A stretch of 60,000 nt of DNA from Bugula neritina (lineage: Eukaryota > Bryozoa > Gymnolaemata > Cheilostomatida > Bugulidae), in contig OZ037765.1 of NCBI GenBank assembly GCA_964035545.1, positions 16,364,698 through 16,424,697 on the forward strand. The letters are read 5' to 3'. A program made the position numbers and the translations under genes. Numbering within the stretch: the first letter of the stretch is position 1; every line of letters starts with the position of its first letter. Positions 12,629 through 23,690 of this stretch are shown one piece after another. The notes under the pieces are model-generated. The model saw only the letters and a program-made list of their open reading frames with translations, was not told where the DNA came from and did not search any database.

Positions 12629-14537
12629 CTAATTATAAGTCATGGAAAGTCCAACTTTTTCTACCAACGCTCTAAAATTCTGAGACAATGCAATGAGAGC
12701 AACTGTTGTCCGGTGGCATAAGCAATCATCTGTCATGATCCTTTCTTCCCTTTTAACTTTATGGGATGCTGTTCTACGAAATCTCTGATTCTCATCTGCA
12801 ATTTTGAAAAAGTATATACTTTTGTGCTATTTGTATGTCAGCAAAGTTTGGGTTATGTGGTTGTTTTTTGTGATGACAATAACATGATCTTGTAAATTTG
12901 AATTGAAAAGTTATATCAGGATAGTTTTGAAATGATTGGGGAAGCCACAAAGAAAATGAATTATTTGATATTCTCACCAAGACGCTTCAACTCTGATAGG
13001 AAACTTTGTGCTCTACCATAACAACCACTTGGTCTTTGCCAATCAAGTATTGACTGAACCCATTCATATCTTGAAAACTCTTTGTAATAGCCAGACAATC
13101 CGCACAGGCCCACTATATAAAAATTATATTTTACATAAATGATGCCAGCTGCATGAGCTGAATAAAATTCATTTGATTATGAACACTGGAGATATAATTT
13201 AAGAGCTCTTGTTTAAAAATTTAACTAGTGCTAATATTCGATTTTACATTAATTGTCAAAACAGATAAACCAGATCTATGGAATGTATACAGCTGCTACC
13301 TTGTTCCATAAACAGATCCTGTTGTATATCTGAGTTCTTAGATTCTCTTGTTGCTTCCACAAATGTTTTTGCACACAACTGACTTAACAAATTGCGTATA
13401 ACGCTCTTTGATGTTTCAGACAAACACTTGGACTGCAAATAGTACTACATTATTAAAAATTATTACCAAAATATTTAATAAACAAACCACATAGAAAGTG
13501 CATAAAATCTAAACTTCACAACTTTCTGCCATGGCTCTGTTTTAATCAAACTCCTGCATTATGCATATGCTAACTAAAACAGAAAAGTGCATTTTGAATT
13601 TTAGATGGGATGGGGCTATAATTGAAGAAGGTGTATACTGTATGCAGCAGGTGTTGAGATTTGAGTATAAAATCAATGTTTATGAAATAGTGCACAGTTA
13701 GTATCATTATCACTATTTTACTGTGATTGCACTTGTGGGCAACATATGAGATAGGTGAATGCATTGACTTTTCTTCAACCGTGGTGATATTGCAGGCTGT
13801 AATGAAATAGTCTACTCGTATATTATAAATAATCATGGTAACGGAAAGTCATTGTTCAGAGGAAAAACTCTAATAGCAAGTCTCAGAACAGGCTTGTTGA
13901 GCCAATTAATTTTTTGGGCCGTGGCAAGTTGACAAATTCGCATTTATTGAGGTGCTGACAGTATTCTCTAACACACAGCTGTCTAGCAGCTGAGATATTT
14001 TCGTAGACCTTTTTATTTCCTCACAATGTGTTAAAATAGATTGGCAGTTCATTAATTTCTTGTACGTTTCACATAACACACTTTCATATCCATTACAAGA
14101 ACTAATTAAACTGTGGGTTATTCCAGGAAACTGAAGTAGACTTTTTCACAAAAGAATTACAATATTGTCAATAAGCTGAATAAGTTAAGTCAAAGACTGC
14201 ATTTCAGTAACAAAATTCTTTTGTGCATGTGCATCTTTATATGAGTTATGAATATGTGACAATAAAGTTAATAAAACCAAGATTTTAAACTTGTCATGCA
14301 TGAAATATTACAAATAATATTTGTACAATAGGCCTACATATTATCCATTGTCATGATTTACCTCTGAAGTAATCAAAAAGTAGTAAACTTGATGTGTAGC
14401 AGAATATCCACGAACATGATCCAGAGTCATCATGTTAATACAGTCGTCACTTATGTCACACCTACATGAGACATACATACTCAGAGCTATGTAATATTTT
14501 GCTAATTTAATGATTAAAAAGTATCTTATATATACAA

Positions 14538-14622
<85 letters not shown>

Positions 14623-17600
14623 AATCTGTGGACAGCAGCTGTTTCGGGATTTGTCCCCTCATCAACACAGAACAGAGTACCATGGCCCACACCTTCGCAA
14701 TAGTAGAAACTATATATATATAATATTAAATGTTCTGTTGCTATGATAGTCACGCCCCATTTATAAGCATTCTATCACTTCTATCACACTGCATATGTCA
14801 CATCATATTCATTTGTCCAACTGATTTACCTGCCATCTATTACTTCTTCTAAGCATTCATCAGAGTTATTTTCACTGAATGATTCTAAGGATTTGTTCTC
14901 TCTTGCATAACTAGCATCGTTTTCTTCTGAATTAATCAGCCCAGCAATTTGTTCGTAAAACTTTCTTTTCTCTTCCTTTTTTATTTCTCTCTGAATTATT
15001 ATTCGCCAAGGTGTAAGGTCTGCCAACTTTCCCAACTCTTTACAATATAGTACAATAGTTTATTAGAGCAATATATAGAAGTTTATTACTATGCATGCAA
15101 ATCACTGCAAATTCAACATACTCTACGAGGTATAAGACATATTTGTTTACTGTATTCCATGATTAAAGCCTAGAAATTGTTGGCCACTGAATTTCTTTTG
15201 CTTTATGTCATACTGACAATATTACTAAATAATGACAAAAGTAACATTAATTTTTTTATTTAATACCACACACTCATGCAAACACACGCAAACACCCACA
15301 AACACATATAAATTACCATATACTCTATTCTAGCTGTGAGAATGGAGAGATGGTCTATAGCAGGAGCAAGTGCGGGCCCCAGCCTAACTTTATGTGACCT
15401 TTAAAGGCATAACAAGTTACAAATTACAATTGTCTTTTTCTTCAATTTTCTGATTTTTCCGGGAAGTTCCAATATATACAAGACAAGAGGATATTACTTA
15501 GCTGTTACTAAGTGCCTTACTAATGGTTGAATGACTTAATTTAAGTATATAACCATAAATATACTTTACACAAATGTAGCCTATAGAATAGGAATATGAA
15601 TATAATATATAGTGTATTATATTTCACTGGCTCGAACATCTATGCCCTATGAGCATGTATATGGTTGGCAAACAATGTTATAAATGTCTTATTTTGATAC
15701 AGCTGCTATACAACACATGTACAAAGCCTGCAGTAATTATTTGAATTTTCCTGTTTAATGACTTTTATCAATTTATAATGATGTGATTTGAAACATGCTG
15801 ATGCTATGCCCCATTCAAGCTAAAGTTTACTTAAGTGACAGCTTCTGAAAAGGTTGGACACTCCTGGTCTAAAGAGTAGAAAACTTGAGATCTAGTTAAC
15901 CTTAAACAAAGTAGTTACAGCTAGCTATGGCATGCAAGGTGGTCAAAGATTTACAAAGCATGCAGTCATTATTTTTCTATAAAACTAAATGCATGTGGCT
16001 ATTTATAAACTGAACTAACAGCCGATCTATCCATTGTGTTGTCTTTGTAGAGTTTCTTATATCACCAAATGCACATTTCTGCTGTTATATTCACAGTTAA
16101 TAAGTCATTATTTCACAGTTAACAAGCAGCCATTGAAATTGTTATTAACTTTTAACAAACTATTGAACACTATACATTAACATACAAACATATACAATAG
16201 TATTCCCCATTTAGTTTTTGCTGCTAAAGGAAATATACTTTTGGAATTATTAGAGTGTACAAATTTTGGTTTTAGTGATAAGCTGTATTGAAAGATAAAA
16301 TACAATAATCTATATGGGAACTTTGAAAAAGGTTTTTGATTGAGGCAAACTACTACACATAGCAGAGATGTAAAATGCTTGTTAGAAAGCTCAAACCTTT
16401 TAAAAATTTGTTGCATGGGTTAAATAAGAACAGTACTGTTCAATAGTTTTTAAATCATGAAATATTTTATGGCCTAGGCTACCATATAATATAAAACATT
16501 GTATACTATATACTGTAAAATAATATTTACTATATATCATAAAATATTATATACTTTATTATAAAACATTATATATACTATATATCATAAAACATTACAT
16601 AATACATACCATAAATATTATATACTATATAATCTTATAAAATCTTATAAAATATTTTATAATACTTTATATCATAAAATGTTGTTATCAAATATTTGCT
16701 AATTGAGTAGTCATACGTTTACAGTAATATTATTCTTTTTTTTCTATCATTGTAGTCTGCACAATATTAAAAAATCAGGTGAGCTCAGCATATTCAACAA
16801 TTGAGATCAAGTATTATAAGATAGTTGTCAAAATCAGGAACACGCAGTAACCCATCCCTTATTTTTCTTGAGGTCCTCTAAACTTAATAGCGCCTCTTCC
16901 TGCTGTAATAACCATTTTCATTCCGCAATAGCATATGTGAAATTTCGTATTAAAAGTTCTCAATCATAATTTGACATAGTGTCAGTGATACACTGAAATG
17001 TTAAAAGGGGATATATATAACAAGTAATTAGTCAACTATTGTCACTAGTTACTTAATCTCTGGGTCAATGAGCAGCTTCAGTAATTTATGCTATTCCTGT
17101 GTTATTCTTAAAAATGCAAAGTTAATACAATTATTAAAGTATTTTCAACACATCAGTATCAATATGTAATAAGCTATTTATTTTTCGAAGAAAACCTGTA
17201 AAATACACAATTGACTATGATTATGATTTGTTTTAAAAATTTCCGGCTGGCTTAATACAATAGTCTATTTTTTTTAACTTATTTAGCTGAAAAGATTTTA
17301 AGTTGCAGCCTAAAACATAAAAGTTTAATATCTTATTACTTGTAAGGAAGAGTTCTTTACTGTCTCTTCTCTGATATCCTACTTTGTGAGACTGAAAACT
17401 GTATTGCTAGTTTTAGAGTACCAGAACATTTCTCCACACTTTGATTATTGAATAAAAGTTATATGAACAGTATTAATAGCTATAGCAGATTAGATAAAGA
17501 CTATAGTAGAGCTATAATAATAAGTAGAACAGTACTCATTAAGTATATATAGTAAAGAAAAAACAAGTGTGAGAAAATGAATAATGGCACAAGTTGAAAA

Positions 17601-19941
17601 TCAAGTAATAAATCTAGCAGTTTGTAAAACAGATACCCTGCACAAACTATAGACTATGAGAACCTTTTGTGAGCACATAAAATAAAATAACCAGTGAGTT
17701 CTTAACCATTTGACACTATAAAAATAGTAATTCTCCAAACTTCAAGAAAGTGCCAATAAAACAGATATAGCTGTGCTGCATTGCTATAAGTTTTTATTTA
17801 TGAAAGTATTTCAATATAGAACCAAAATCAGCTACGAGCCTAGTTGTTCATCATTCTAGTACATTCTAAGCTGAAATACTAAAATTAATATTTTTAGTAG
17901 TATAGGGGTAATGGGTGGGGAGAGGGGGGGGCACAGCGGGACGAATTTCGCAATTTTTGCTCTCATTCGTCTGTTTTTTAAGTTACTAGTTCAATAATCT
18001 CTAGTCTTAATGCTGCATCTGTTGTCTATTACAGGTATCAGTTTGTTGTTTCTATCTCTCTCACAACTTTCAGAATAAGGAAATTTTCATGACGAAAAAA
18101 TCGGCCCATTGTGCCCCGGTAACGGGTTACAATGGGCCACTGGATGGAACACAACAAATATATTGAAACTTTGCGGGTTTTGTTGCATCTAATCTTCATT
18201 TATTTAATATTACAAATAAATAAAGATATTCTTTCAGATCTACAGCAAAATTCATATTTTAGCTGTACAGTTTGTGCCACCACGGATAGCAGAGGAAGGC
18301 AAAATCAAATGCACATCACTCGGTTCTACAGTGCCATTATCATTACTGTTTAGAACTAAAAATGTTTTATTTATTTTGACTTTAGAGGAACTTTTATCAG
18401 AAAAAAACTTTAGTAACATGTACTACAAAATTCCGAGTGGACTTTTTTCTATGAACTGTAGCTAAGGTGCATGGCTTCGGTTTGTGGCTGGAGTACGGAA
18501 GGGAGAGGGAGGGGAGGAAATGAGCAAATCACAATTTATTTTAGTCAAATACACGAATATTCCCTCAATGATATAATATATAATGAATATCATGACTATC
18601 TACTATAGTAGCAACAGCAGAGTGTTTTGTATTATGAATTAAATGGCAAAAAACTTTAACCTCACCAGATGTATATATTAGGGGAGCTTCACCTTGTAGT
18701 TTTGTAGTCTTACTTACCATGATGTCTTTGATATTTTACAAAAAGGTCAGAAATGGCTATATCTATAGATTTTAGTAACATTTCAACCAATTTTTTAGGC
18801 AAACAAACTAATAACAGTGATCAGGGTGCAATAATCAGATGGCCAGTTGTGCCCCGGTCAGCGTGGCCCATTGTGCCCAGCGTTGCCAAACTGAAAATAA
18901 ATGCAGCTCAAGAAAAATTTATTTTAGGGTTTGCTGTTATACTAGTTAACCAATGTAGAGACAAGCAATGGCAACAATATCAGTAAAATTTACAAAAAGT
19001 AGGTAAAAACAGTTTTTTACTCGCCTTTTCAACACGTATGTGCCGCAAGTGTTGAAACTACAATGGCTGAATAATTATGTCAATACCTTTTTATGAAAAG
19101 AAATCACAACTCTAAGTCAATAAGTTCGCTCACAATTTGCATGGCCGGCTTTTTGTACCCCTATGACCATTGTGCCCCCCCTCCCCCCTGTTACCCCTAT
19201 TAAAGCTGTAAATATTTACTGTGTATATCAATTATAATGTTTACTAGTTTCCTGCCGCTACTTTATACAGTTCCATGCAAAGCTTATTAAAATATTTATT
19301 TGAGAATGGTGCATGAAAGTATGCTAAATAATTAGTGAAGTTTTCTAGGCATCTTTCAATTAAATCTTTTTAAAAGATTTTGAGTATAGTTTACCTGAAA
19401 TGCTTAAAATAACCATTTTTAAAATATATAAGTTGAAGAAAAATTTTCTTCTGTTGTTTTCTAATTGCCTGGTTTTCTCTCAATATAAACAGGCATGCAT
19501 AGAAAGTTATGCGATTCTTATGATTGAAGAGACCAGTTCTTTGTATATATCATATGCTTATTTAATAATAGAAGTTAGCTGCATGAGATGCTCTATTAAA
19601 ATGTTTTAACTTCAACGGTTCACAAACTCAAACAATAAATTGTAGAAGAACTGAACCAAGTTAATCAATTACAAATTCTAAGAAATTAGCCTCAAATAGA
19701 TTGAACAAATCTCAAATAATCAGCTGATGTGCTTATAAGAAAATGTACAGGTTCAGTTAAAATGGCATTAAATTAACTAAAGAAGTTGAACTAGAAGTTC
19801 TACCAATAATATATACTTATTCGGTGCAACATAGGAATGTGTGGACTTGTTTTCATATAAACAGTTACAGTAATATCGCCATCATATTATTATGTACTCG
19901 ATACACGCACACACGCACACACACACACACACGCACACACC

Positions 19942-20040
<99 letters not shown>

Positions 20041-21033
20041 ATTACATGGGTAGATAGTTTAAAAATTTCAATACTATCTCATACTGGCCATTCAGTCACA
20101 GGCTTGCATCACTTACTTTGGTAATATGTTGAGTCATAGAGTTGTACATAAGGCAAAGCAGCAGATACTGTCTTTTCTATCAAATCAACAATTGCCTTCA
20201 GCAAATCTGATTGGACAATAAATTCATCTTTTCTGTCCAACTCTGCCAGTTGAGCTACGTTTAAGTACAATAAATAACAAGTAAAGAGATACACAAACAG
20301 CCCATATAGTTTACACATATAAATTGCATTCCTATTACTCAACTACTCTTGTACTACAATTATGGTTCTAATAGAAATTCAAACTACAGGGCTAAGGAAC
20401 AATATTTAATCAGTGCTACTTAAAAGATGCTAGATATTTTTAACTACTTTAATAATATATAGTAGCATTGTATAAAATAATAATTACTTTTTAAAATTAA
20501 GCTAAAAATGAAAAAGTTACAAATTTAAGTTACAAAAGGCTCATACCCCAAAAACTAAATAAGTATAATATTGTGTGGTTATTAAGCATGTCACATGTCT
20601 CACTTGCAGATCAATCTTATAGTAGGTATTATAGTGTAACGACCAAAAATATTACACGTAGATAAATACTCTAACTGTTGGTCATTTATTCTATTGAATT
20701 TTATCTGCACTAATTTCCATTGAAGTCCATAGCACCTGTATAATAATACCTTAAATATGTCCCTTTAGTTAATATATTATAGATTATAGACTAGTATTTA
20801 TCTGTGTGCTTCTTGGATAATTATTGATACTGAGTAAAGATAGGCTCACCTTGTACAATTCTCAGTCCAGTCAAAGCATCCAAGTTTAGAAGTTTGTAGT
20901 GCTCCTCCATGTACAGAACAGAGTTGGTGAGGGCCTGTAAAACTTTGAACTGCAGAGTTTCTTGGCTGGTGTCATTCAGCCCATGTACATTCGAGAGAAA
21001 GCATGTCATCATTATAATTGCGATCAAAAACAT
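12629..21033 (-). CDS. C16orf89-like (DUF4735) secreted protein
   Basis: Seven coding exons in transcription order: 21033-20850, 20254-20117, 15037-14830, 14461-14362, 13432-13300, 13112-12978, 12795-12629. Phases agree and give 354 aa ending in TAG. Residues 1-18 (MFLIAIIMMTCFLSNVHG) look like a cleavable signal peptide. Family landmarks follow in order: LNLDALTGLRI (~49-59), a variable acidic/Lys-rich middle, ATHQVYYFL, DLFMEQ (~249-254), GLCGLSGYYKEF, ILDWQRPSGCYG and the C-terminal KVKREERIMTDDCLCHRT. These align with human C16orf89 (LNLDGLVGFRV, LSHQLLFFLWA, DLFMEN, ILSWQKPQEGCFG, GCSSHNT). The human protein is secreted and about 360 aa, with no established activity. Spaced cysteines suggest disulfides. 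The gene converges with the FAM234-like gene. Introns hold a hammerhead ribozyme motif, (TA)n tracts and a 1.3 kb inverted-repeat element. Confidence 0.88.
14538..14619. repeat. (TG)n(TA)n microsatellite
   Basis: A short TG run leads into about 70 bases of TA dinucleotides with one TAATAT interruption, in the third intron of the C16orf89-like gene. It directly abuts the hammerhead-ribozyme motif at 14626-14670, an arrangement seen with Penelope-like retroelement copies. Confidence 0.9.
14626..14670 (-). ncRNA. Type I hammerhead ribozyme motif (probable Penelope-like element remnant)
   Basis: On the minus strand every core element is present in order. Stem I is CTGTG (14670-14666) paired with CACAG (14630-14626), extended past an internal loop by CTC/GAG. 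The core T-TGATGA (14665-14659) has U where C3 is canonical. Stem II is GGGG/TCCC closed by ACAAA. GAAA follows at 14645-14642. Stem III is ACAG/CTGT with a CTG loop, and the predicted cleavage site is after C17 at 14631 (GUC). Hammerheads of this kind are known from Penelope-like elements and retrozymes. The single C3 change probably lowers or abolishes self-cleavage. Confidence 0.78.
17902..19200. mobile_element. Non-coding inverted-repeat element with G-rich termini and CCATTGTGCCCC motifs
   Basis: The left end begins ATAGGGGTAATGGGTGGGGA and the right end is the reverse complement of ATAGGGGTAACAGGGGGGAG, giving ~35-bp imperfect terminal inverted repeats that include GGGGGGGCACA. Inside are reiterated (GG)CCCATTGTGCCCC motifs: a palindrome at 18103-18138 (GGCCCATTGT/ACAATGGGCC arms), two further copies at 18841-18880, and one inside the right terminus. 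No ORF resembling a transposase is present. No convincing target duplication can be read. It lies in the second intron of the C16orf89-like gene and is conspicuously GC-richer at its repeats than its surroundings. Confidence 0.6.
19903..20038. repeat. (AC)n(AT)n compound microsatellite
   Basis: About 50 bases of AC with occasional ACGC interruptions run into 87 bases of uninterrupted AT, in the second intron of the C16orf89-like gene just 3' of its second coding exon. Confidence 0.95.
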
Positions 21034-23690
21034 GTTTGTAAATGAAAATGAAGAATTTTCTGAAAATTTATGAGAAGTTTATAATTTAGATGGCGGGCAA
21101 TGAAATAGAGTTTAAGGTGTGTCGTGGCAGCTAAACTCAAGCATGCAATAATCAATATATTATTAACTTTGTAAACTTGATTTAATAAACATGATTCAAT
21201 AGTCAAAGGTAAGTAGGTAGATTACTTCAACAGGAGAAATCTCTAGGGAAATTAGACCAACTTGCGTGGCTGTAGTAGAGAAAGTCAACAGCAGCTACTA
21301 CCATTTTTAGTCAAACATAGAAAATTTATAACTGCATTTGAAATCAATATATGCAAAACTAAACAATGGTAGCAGTTTTGAAGCACCAGAGTGGTGTCTA
21401 TCATATTACTATGTAGCTAGAATCAAAATACACTCTTTGCAAATTCTAATATAGCGTTATTCTAAAACAGTTGTAGTATTTTAGAACATATTGAATAATT
21501 TATTTTTGGAAAATGAGTGTAATATCAAAACTGGCATCTGTAAAGGTTATCTAATATTACTGCGATGATTACACAGACGGAGCTCTTAATTTTATTATTA
21601 AAAGTTCTTCTAGCCAACTCAAGATTTGCTAATAATAAATTGTTAGCTCTTCTATACACCATTTTCTTTACTCTTCCTGCTATTAAGAAAATTTAGCAGG
21701 TAGACAAAACAGTCAGTTTCTGAGAGCTGAAGAATTCTAGCAGATACTGTACATCAAAGCTATATTATAAGCCTATTTTTATTTCGTAATAGTCACATGC
21801 ATGCTGTTAAATCAATAAATACTTTCACTTTAACTAATTGCCTATAGAAAACACAAGACAGAAACTGTCTCCTTAACAACTTTTACCAACAATACAGAAT
21901 CATCACATTTTACCTGCCAGGCTTAGAAGCTGCACATAGCTTGCTAGGTTTTTTATTAAGCATGTAAAGTAGTGACAATTTAAAATTACATCTTCAGAGT
22001 TGTGCCCTCCTACTAATTATTTAACAATACTATATACCAGCATGTTTATTGGAACTGTTGGCGCAGTCACTACATTTACTTATATAAGTTTTTAAAAATA
22101 TATTTTTAATGAGTTATATTTATTTCAAAAACCCATGTTTGTTACAGTCACAACATGTACAGACTTGAAAAACTCAGTACCAAGTGGTGCTGTAAAAGAA
22201 ATTCAGAAGGCTAAACATAGTATAAAGTATAAGATTGTTCTGGTTGACATCACTTCAATAAATAATAGCTAACTAACAACATAAAGAGATTACAATAAGG
22301 AAGAAAAAATAGTTTTTAGGGTGGATCGTTGATATTCAATGTTCCAGTTAGATAACAATTTAATAATCATTCACAATGAGTATGTTAAGGCAACAGCTTA
22401 ACAATTATACAATAAATAATAATCTTACAAAAGGAAAATTACTAGCACCAACTCAAAGCCAAAAAAAGTTACAGCATTCAGTTGATCTTTTTAAATATAC
22501 TTAAATTAATTTTTTACTATTTTTGGGTTGTGCCGAATAGTATAAATTAGCTTTGAAGTTTAGTTTGAGTATTTTACCATCTTAACACAATCTAGTTTTT
22601 ATGTATGTTTAAAGATTCACTGAAAAATTCACAATTACCTGTCATTATCTAGTATAAAAGTAAGTATATTAGGAAAATAACTTTTCTGATGTAGGAAAAA
22701 CTGTTATAAGGCTATATCATATATCAAATGATGCTTTACTAACAAATCTTTGAAACCATTTCCCTTCTTACACTGTTGAGAAAAACACCATGTTAGTTAA
22801 AATCAGCATGTCTTCAGTTTAACTGTAAAAAACAATTTCTAGGTAACAGAAGCTTCTAGCCCCGTAGCAGTTACCAAAAAGCATTTTAAAGCTTACGTAC
22901 AACATTGGAATATCAACTTCACGGTACTCCTAAGAGTAGACATAATTTCGGTTTCTGTAGCTTTAGTTTCAGGATTAGAAATTGTAATATTAGTAATGAT
23001 TTCCAATTCAGCTTAATTGAAAATAATCAATTTTAAATGTTAAAATTTGCAATGAATATCATAACCGAACCATATTTTAAATAAGGGTGAAAAAGACTAG
23101 AAATTTATAAAAGTAGGCAGTAATTTGACTGCATGATAAACTAGACATTCATTAAAATATAAATTCTATTCAACAGAAATGACTTCACTAGCAAAAATAA
23201 TATAATTTGGCTAAAAAGTATCCAAACATACATTACACTGAATAAATAAACTACGTATAATATAATAAATGATGCACATGGTATATCTAGCAATATTATC
23301 AGAAATCATAATGGGCCTAATGCTCACCAATACAGCAAAAAAAGTGCTTATGGAGACTAGAAGATTAACACAATACACTATAGACTGGAGGATTTCACAT
23401 TCACCAGTTCTGGAAAGTGTAGTTCACATTGTTCAGTAACAGGCAGAGTAGACTCAGAGCAATCTTAACTTCTCTTGGTTTTTAATTAATGTTGAACAGT
23501 GTGATAAGATTAATAGACAAGATTAATTGGCTGTGATGTAAATGAATGAAGGGTAAAATAACCAAAACCTATGCGAAAGAATAGTCAATTCCTCTCATAC
23601 TACATATAATTGCAAAAGAACTAGTACATGACAATTCTTTGTATTGGTTGGTTCTTGCACCCAGACTTAAGCTGGGATATTAGAGAGTAG
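21034..23690. other. Gap between C16orf89-like and JAZF1-like genes
   Basis: Both flanking genes are on the minus strand, so this stretch holds the upstream region of the C16orf89-like gene and the 3' UTR of the JAZF1-like gene. It is uniformly AT-rich with several TTTATT hexamers (minus-strand AATAAA), none of which can be singled out. No further coding exon or recognisable repeat is seen. Confidence 0.45.

Noticed and set aside
14510-14753. Tyr/Ile-repeat frames across the (TA)n tract
   Set aside because: They are translations of a microsatellite. The non-repeat end is the hammerhead RNA motif, not coding sequence.
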